From positions 2,399,484-2,463,483 of the forward strand of contig OZ024733.1 of the NCBI GenBank assembly GCA_964016875.1: DNA of 64,000 nucleotides, in the 5' to 3' direction. Both the position numbers and the translations under genes were made by a program. This stretch comes from Fallopia convolvulus (lineage: Eukaryota > Streptophyta > Magnoliopsida > Caryophyllales > Polygonaceae). This document shows positions 58,088 to 64,000 of the stretch, one piece after another (positions within the stretch are counted from its first letter, which is position 1; each line of letters begins with the position of its first letter). The notes beneath the pieces are model-generated. The model worked only from the letters and a program-made list of their open reading frames with translations, was not told where the DNA came from and made no database searches.

Positions 58088-59122
58088 TGTGCACACAAGA
58101 AGAGTGCCCGGCGCACACGAAAATTCACACTTCATGAAGAGTGACTCTTCATGAAGAGTGAGTTCTATGGATACTCGATGGACAAAATTGATGTAAACCC
58201 CGTTGAGGATTTACGTGAGGATCTTGAACTCGGACTCGTAAATGGTCTTCTCACGCTGGTTTTGATAGATTTGAGCCGAATTAACGACTAGACTTGGTAG
58301 GGAAGAAGTGAAAGGATTTAAGAAGGTGGTCTCGTTTGACGGAAACCGGAAGAGTATGGGATACAAGAAGAGAATTGGGGTTGGCGCCTTTATGAAGTGT
58401 TCTGGAGAAATCTCGACAGCATAACATTAATCAAAACAAAGCGTAAGAAACAAGAGAGGGGGCGTGCCTCTTTTATAGAGAAGAAGGCATGCAAACCCTA
58501 GTTCTAACCTAGTGGCAAGGGCGGCTCAAGGGGGATGCACGCACGCGGCCCAAGACGCAAGCCCAAGCCCAAAACTCAACATAAATAGAAATGACAGAAA
58601 GGGAAATGTTTCGGAATGGAAAAGATGCTAAAAATAGTAAGAAACATAAATGGTCACGGTGGCCTAGTCGCGAGTGTCGCGACAAGGTCGTGACAAGGCG
58701 TCGGCGTGCCAAGGGCATGTCGCGACATGGTAGAGGCGCGGCATGGCTTCGGCGTCGACGGGGCTGGTGTGCACCTGAACCTCGAGTGTCGAGGCCGAGG
58801 CGCACCAGAACCTCAAGTTCCCACGCCGGGGTGGCCCGGCGTGGCACGGTGCTCGGCCTGCGTGGCTGGCACGGCACCGAGAGTGAGATTCTCGGTGCCG
58901 CGGTGCATAGCGTCGGCCTGGAGTGGCGGCGCGCCTTCGATGAAGGAGACGCACCGGGAGAGGGGCGCGCCCGTGGCTGTGTCGTGGCTTGCGTGAGCGC
59001 GCACGATGAGGGACGCAGTGGCTCGGGCTATGGCACGGGTCCTGGCTCGAGTAATGGGTCCATCCGAGCGAACGGACATGTCTTCCTCTTCTTGGCTCGC
59101 CGTCAATGTGGGGCTCACATCA
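58088..59122 (-). mobile_element. 3' LTR of the young Ty3/gypsy element (about 1.03 kb)
   Basis: In element sense it starts TGATGTGAGCCCC at 59122, right after the polypurine tract. It probably ends CTTGTGTGCACA at 58088, where homology to the surrounding older LTR is lost. A TATAAAA box on the minus strand lies at 58471-58477, a plausible LTR promoter. The right part is GC-rich, so open frames on both strands there (for example 58591-59208) are incidental. The inner end at 58088 is estimated to within a few bases. Confidence 0.75.
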
Positions 59123-59138
59123 CCCTCCCCCCCCTTGG
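59123..59138 (-). promoter_or_regulatory. Polypurine tract overlapping the end of the integrase frame
   Basis: On the minus strand AAGGGGGGGGAGGG directly precedes the LTR start. The same bases encode the last residues of integrase (QGGGG), and the TGA stop codon (59120-59122) is formed by the first three bases of the LTR. Confidence 0.85.
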
Positions 59139-60290
59139 GTGGGAAACGTCCCCGTTTCCTCGTCATGATACTTGGGGTCTACGTAAGGAGAGAGATCCGA
59201 GACATTGAAGGAGGCGGAAACGTTGTACTTACCCGGGAGGTCGAGTATGTAAAAGTTGTCGTTGATGCGCCGGAGGACCTTGAAAGGGTCGTCCCCTCGT
59301 GGGTGTAGCTTCGTCTTCCGAGCAGCGGGAAAACGTTCCTTCCGAAGATGGACCCACACCAAATCTCTGGGCTCGAAGATCAAAGCACGAAGCCCCTTGT
59401 TGCGTTGGGCGGCGTATTAATCTGAGCGTTTCAGCAACTGGGCCTTGGTGCGCTCATGTAGGCGGCGGACATGGTCGGCGCGGTTGGCCGCGTCGACATG
59501 CTCGGTTGGCTTGAATGGCATGGGCACCAAGTCCATGGGCGTGCAAGGGTTATGCCCGTAGATCACCTCGAAAGGGGTCATCTTCGTCGCAGAGTGGTAA
59601 GACCTGTTATAGGCAAACTCGACATGGCAAAGTAAGTCCTCCCACCGACATGGGTTTGCCTTGAGCATCGTCCGAAGAAGAGTGCCCAAGGTCCGATTGG
59701 TCACCTCAGTCTGACCATCGGTCTGGTGGTGATAAGCAGTAGAAAATAGGAGTCGTGTTCCTAACTTCCCCCAAAGCGTTCTCCAAAAGTTGCTGCAGAA
59801 TTTGGTATCCCTATCACTAACGATAGTTCTAGGAATACCATGTAGCTTCACAACATGTTCGAAGAACAAATTAGCGATTTCCACCGCATTATTAGTCCCT
59901 TTACATGCAATGAAGTGGGCCATTTTGGAGAACCGGTCCACGACTACAAAAATGGAATCCTTTCCACGCCTCGAAATTGGTAGTCCCGTGATAAAATCCA
60001 TTGAAAGATCTTCCCATGGGGCGTCGGGAATAGGTAGGGGCGTGTAAAGGCCATTTGGTTCTGACCGAGACTTGGCAGTATGACACGGCACACAACTTTG
60101 ACAATACTTGTTTACATCTCGAGCCATGTGAGGCCAGAAAAAATGCTCACGAAGTGCTGCCAATGTTTTGGCTAGGCCAAAGTGGCCTCGGCCATCATGA
60201 GCCTCTTGGAGCAACAAATGTCTCACCGATGAGGCCGGAATGCATAGCTTCCCAGCTCGGTAAAGATACCCGTTGTCCAAGAAGAAAGAC
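59123..60290 (-). pseudogene. Integrase of the young Ty3/gypsy element
   Basis: Integrase joins the reverse-transcribed DNA into the host chromosome. From about 60290 the frame contains the HHCC zinc-binding motif (H-x4-H in AHDGRGHFG; C-x2-C in CQSC). The catalytic D,D-35-E set follows: MDFITGL, IVSDRD, and GQTEV with its Glu. After LKRSD an in-frame TAA at 59417-59419 interrupts the C-terminal domain. The same frame resumes with FEPRDLVWVHLRKERFP and LPGKYNVSASFNVSDLSPYV to the stop at 59120. No classical chromodomain follows. The C-terminal style suggests a CRM-like or related chromovirus, which is tentative. Upstream, a one-base frameshift near 60290 separates it from RNase H. Confidence 0.85.
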
Positions 60291-63101
60291 TTATGGACTC
60301 GTAAGGTCTTTAATGATTGAGGAAAAATACGGATCTGAGGCGTATAATTCCTTGATCATAGCAAACCCGAGCATTTTAGAATGTAACTGGGTTAACAGAA
60401 TGTACCTCCGAGAGAGAGCGTCAGCGACGTTCTCTTTGCCTTTTTTGTGCGCAATGACGTAGGGAAACGTCTCCATGTACGCAACCCAGCGTGCGTGGCG
60501 CCTATTCAAAGTCGTTTGACTTTTGAGATAAGCCAAGGCCGCGTGATCCGTATGAATTACGAACTCGCTTGGCCATAGATAGTGTTGCCACGTCTTAAGG
60601 ACCCGAATAAGAGCGTAAAGCTCTTTATCATAGGTCGGATAATTCAATGTAGCCCTAGCTAGCTTCTCGCTAAAGTAAGCGATCGGCTGTTGCTCTTGAA
60701 GGAGTACGTCGCCAATACCATAGTCGGAAGCGTCGCACTCGATCTCGAAGCGCTTGGAAAAGTCCAGCAATTTTAGGACCGGGGCGCGGCACAAAGCATC
60801 CTTCAAGGCCTCGAAAGCGGCCTCGTGATGCGGCATCCACTTTATTGTGGCTGCCTTCTTGGTTAAAGAATGGAGTGGCCCGGCGATAGAACTAAAGTCC
60901 TTGACAAATCGCCTATAAAAACCAGCTAGCCCCAAAAAAGAACAAACCATTGTCGGGGTCGTCGGGGTTGGCCACTCACGGATGGCCCGGATTTTGTCAG
61001 AATCCACTCGTAGGCCATCCTTGGATACGACGAAACCAAGAAAATTCGTCGTATCCGAGCAAAAAACACATTCGTCCAAGTTTACATACAAAGAATGTTC
61101 GCGGAGGCATTCTAACACCTGCCTAAGGTGCCCCGCGTGAGAGTCCAAAGTACGACTATAAACTAAAATGTCGTCAAAATACACGACGACGAAAAGTCCC
61201 AAAAATTTACGCAAAACAAAGTTCATCAATCTCATAAAAGTAGAAGGAGCGTTAGTGAGGCCGAAAGGCATCACCAACCACTCATAAAGACCGTGTTTGG
61301 TCTTAAAAGCCGTCTTCCACTCGTCCCCTTTTTGCATCCGAATTTGATGGTAGCCGCTCCGCAAGTCAATCTTCGAAAACAACACGACACCATGCAACTC
61401 GTCTAGCATGTCATCCAAGCAGGGAAACGGGTGGCGGTATTTGATGGTGATTTGGTTGATGGCACGACAGTCCACGCACATCCTCCAAGAACCATCCTTC
61501 TTCGGCACCAAGATAACCGGAACCGTACATGGGCTAAGTGACTCTCGAACATAACCCTTGTCCAAAAGAGATTGGACTTGGCGTTGTAGCTCTTGAGTTT
61601 CCTTAGGTGATGCCCTATATGCAGCCCGGTTCGACAATGAGGCACCGGGAATGAGATCTATGCGATGCTCGATCCCCCGAATAGGTGGTAACCCGTCGGG
61701 GAGCTCGGCAGGCATAATATCCGAGAACTCCTGTAGCAAGGAAGCAATACAGGGGGGTAATACATGTGTCTTATCAATAGTAATATTAAGCAAAGGACAC
61801 ATTAAGAAACAAGAAAAACTCCCCTCGATGTGTTTGATCACATCGCGCCGACGGCAAAGAAACAAGCGATCTTGCACCGAGCCGAGGAGTGGGGGCTCGG
61901 CGTCTTCGCTCGTCCGAGGCGCGCCATGGGCTCCATGATGCTGGGCAACAGGCCCTTGCCAGTGAGGAAGAGTGGCACTAGGCGCGCCGCTAGAATGGTT
62001 CTGTTTTGAGCCAGCGCCGCTGGGGAATGACGCTGGCGTGTTGGGGCGCGCAGCCGACGAAGCGCTCGGCGTCCGGGGCTCGTCCTTGACTTTTGCTCGG
62101 ATTTTCTGGCTCGATTCATCTTGCAATCCAGAATGTGTCGTGTGGGAACCAGGAACGCCGCCAGAATTGGTGCAATGGCCAGAAGCTCCGTTTGTGGATG
62201 CATTCGGCGTCGGCGCGGCCGTGGCCTTGTCCCGAGCGTTCGCTTGTTGCCTTTCGGTTTCATTCTGTAACGCTTCACTCGGAGACATGGGTAAGATGGT
62301 GACGCGTTTACCATGGTAATTGAACATGTAAGTGTTCAACCGGCCATCGTAAATCACGTGACGGTCAAACTGCCATGGACGGCTTAGAAGGAGATGTGTG
62401 GCGTCCATGTCATTGACATCAAATAAAACCGAATCGGAATAAACACCAATGGAAAAAGAAAGGCTAACCTGTTTCGTGATCCAATGGTCACCATCATTCG
62501 AAATCCAAGCGAGCTTGTAGGGCTTTGGATGATCCGATTGAGGCAGCTTGAAGTGGTCAACAACCTTCCTTGACAAGAAGTTTCCGCAGCTTCCAGAATC
62601 AATGATCACACTTAGGGAGACGTTTTGCACCAAACATCGAGTACGGAAAATGTTTTCCCGTTGATCGGTTGGCACGGACTCCCTCATGCTAAGCGCTCGG
62701 CGCGTCACTAGCAATAACTTGTCAATGCCGGCGTCGATGTCCGAGGGGGCGCAATATGCACCGTCTTCAATTGGTGCCGCGTTGTCCTCCTCCGACTCAG
62801 CCTCGTCAACGCTTTCATACGCTGCGGTTTGAGCCGAAAACAAGACGCGCTTCGTGTTGGGGCAATCCCGTTTCAAGTGCCCTCGGCCACCACATTGGTA
62901 GCACTCGATGTCTCGAGTTCTTTGTGGGGGAGGGGTTGCCTTGTCACGGTTTTGGCCAACCGAAGTGCCCTTAGAGTCCGTTCCGGGGGAACCTACCTTG
63001 GGTTTAGAATAAGAAGAAGGAGCAAACGATTTAGTACCCAAAGCGGATTGACTAGGGTTAGAACCATACCTTGGAAATGGGGACGTCTTCGGCCTCTTGA
63101 A
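60291..63101 (-). pseudogene. Zinc knuckle, protease, RT and RNase H of the young Ty3/gypsy element
   Basis: This is one long open frame of over 900 codons. Numbered from 63041: zinc knuckle CYQCGGRGHLKRDC at 47-60; aspartic protease active site IIDSGSCGNF with Asp148; a Ser/Pro/Gly-rich spacer at about 260-385; reverse transcriptase from about 445, with KIDLRSGYHQIRM (Asp559), PFGLTNAPSTF and YFDDILVYS (621-629); and RNase H with ECDASDYGIG (Asp770), YDKELYAL (Glu807), HTDHAAL (Asp832) and a VADALSRR end. The frame is continuous with gag except for the TAA at 63102-63104. It ends with a TAA at 60291 caused by a one-base shift before integrase. Catalytic residues are all present. Confidence 0.92.
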
Positions 63102-64000
63102 TTACGTGTAAAGCACCATGGCCGTGTGTATCAACCGTCCCAAATCTTTGATCGGCAAGACAACCAAGCAATCTTGGATCCATTGGTGGAGTCCCGCCAT
63201 AAAGTGAGACCGCAACGCCCCCGGGGAAGCGCTTATGCCCGCTTTGAAGAATAAATCTTCTAAGTGAGCAAAGAACTCCTCCGGAGTCATGGATCCTTGA
63301 CATGCGTCTTGGATCATAATCCGAACCTTCTCTTTGTAGTCGGGGGGTATAAATTTCTGCTTCATTATGAATACAAGTTGATGCCACTCGGTTATGGGGG
63401 CTTTACCCTTTCGGGCCCGATCCGCTTCGAATCGGTTCCACCACATACGAGCGGCACCCTTGAAATGAAGGGTCACCACCTCGACTTTCTCGTTCTCCTC
63501 GTAATGGCAATGCTTGAGCACGTGTTCGGTTCCCTGCAGCCAAGAAATGAACTCATTAGGATTATAATTTCCATAAAAATCCTCAAATTTTACCTTAGCG
63601 TCGCGGCGTGATACATGCGCCGGACGTTCATTATTGGCGCGCCGGTTGGCACGCGGAGGTGGTGTGCGTCGGCGTCGGGGGCCTCGGCCATAGCCTCGGT
63701 GTGGCCCGTCGCCATCGTCGCTAGGCTCGTCATCTCCATCGCGCCGAGGGCGCCGCTGGTCCTCGCGGTCCCGGATATTGCGACGCCGATCCCCATCGCG
63801 CCGAGGCCGATCGCGGTTGTCACGGCGCTCTAGCCGATCATACACCGCGCGGTTCTCGGGCAGCTTGGGTCTCGGAATCCAATCCCGATCCCGATCTATC
63901 CACTCCTCCGAATCATGGACCGGAAGGTGGTCAAATTCCTCCTCGGAATCCTCCTCGTACTCCGTTATAGAGTCCTCGAAATCCGAATATGGAGTCCTGG
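63102..64000 (-). pseudogene. Gag of the young Ty3/gypsy element, open to the window edge
   Basis: The frame is open from 64000 down to a TAA at 63102-63104 and continues in the same frame into the zinc-knuckle/protease region, so gag and pol form one frame apart from that stop. Upstream it is acidic (EYEEDSEEEFDHLPVHD). An Arg/Asp-rich tract of DRR and RRDGD units follows (about 63690-63845). The capsid region then carries FEDFYGNYNPNEFISWL, MWWNRFEADR and ITEWHQLVFIMKQKF, with PEEFFAHLEDLFFKAGI near the end. The true start codon lies beyond the window. Confidence 0.85.

Noticed and set aside
58591..59208. 205-codon frame antisense to the Ty3/gypsy LTR
   Set aside because: It lies across the GC-rich 3' LTR and polypurine tract on the opposite strand and has no domain; composition explains the openness.
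60055..63254. Several + strand frames opposite gag-pol
   Set aside because: They are antisense shadows of a long coding frame with clear RT, protease and integrase motifs on the minus strand.

Overview
The window is nuclear DNA from a flowering plant, probably a eudicot. The evidence is a 15-exon plant-type gene with GT-AG introns, an intron-free nuclear gene for a mitochondrial ribosomal protein, and a dense mix of plant transposons: Ty3/gypsy, Mutator-like (MULE), hAT, Stowaway, pogo/Emigrant, Helitron, LINE and SINE remnants. I cannot name the species. Only two host genes look intact. One is D-2-hydroxyglutarate dehydrogenase (32188-38398, + strand, 568 codons over 15 exons). The other is mitochondrial ribosomal protein bL12m (53433-53981, - strand, 182 codons). 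Both products should work in mitochondria.

Layout. 1-5369: a decayed Tekay/Del-like Ty3/gypsy element with its polypurine tract and 3' LTR. 5370-9434: an older LTR split by a related solo LTR (6022-8535, duplication CTGAT). 9435-10098: a piece of another LTR. 10099-20523: a minus-strand LTR element with a 4.05-kb 5' LTR, an initiator-Met primer site, a gag gene, no visible pol, a polypurine tract and a truncated 3' LTR; its gag is split by another solo LTR (13695-15242, duplication CTCTC).

20641-29928: a large Pack-MULE-like element with about 180-bp inverted ends. It carries a carboxylesterase (CXE11/16-like) fragment on + and a BEACH-domain (SPIRRIG-like) fragment, introns included, on -. 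A 4.1-kb solo LTR (24267-28376, duplication GAGGA) sits inside a captured intron and itself carries a TIR element. 29956-30973: a second small Pack-MULE with a perfect 9-bp duplication and a formin-like fragment. 31560-32031: a MULE-type MITE just upstream of the dehydrogenase.

38399-53000: AT-rich transposon terrain with a Stowaway MITE, two hAT MITEs, a third TIR/9-bp-duplication element (42893-48320) holding a solo LTR and a Helitron, further Helitron ends all on the - strand, a LINE RNase H remnant, a pogo-like remnant and a segmentally copied unknown block. 54366-56531: more Helitron termini. 56532-64000: an LTR interrupted by a young minus-strand Ty3/gypsy element. That element's gag-pol is open to the window edge apart from two in-frame stops and one frameshift; its 5' LTR lies outside the window.

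The genes do not form a pathway. The main biology is nested transposition, repeated capture of host exons by Mutator-like elements, and reduction of LTR elements to solo LTRs around two mitochondrial genes. Boundaries given to the base rest on target-site duplications or splice sites read by eye. Family names rest on recognised motifs, not on searches.
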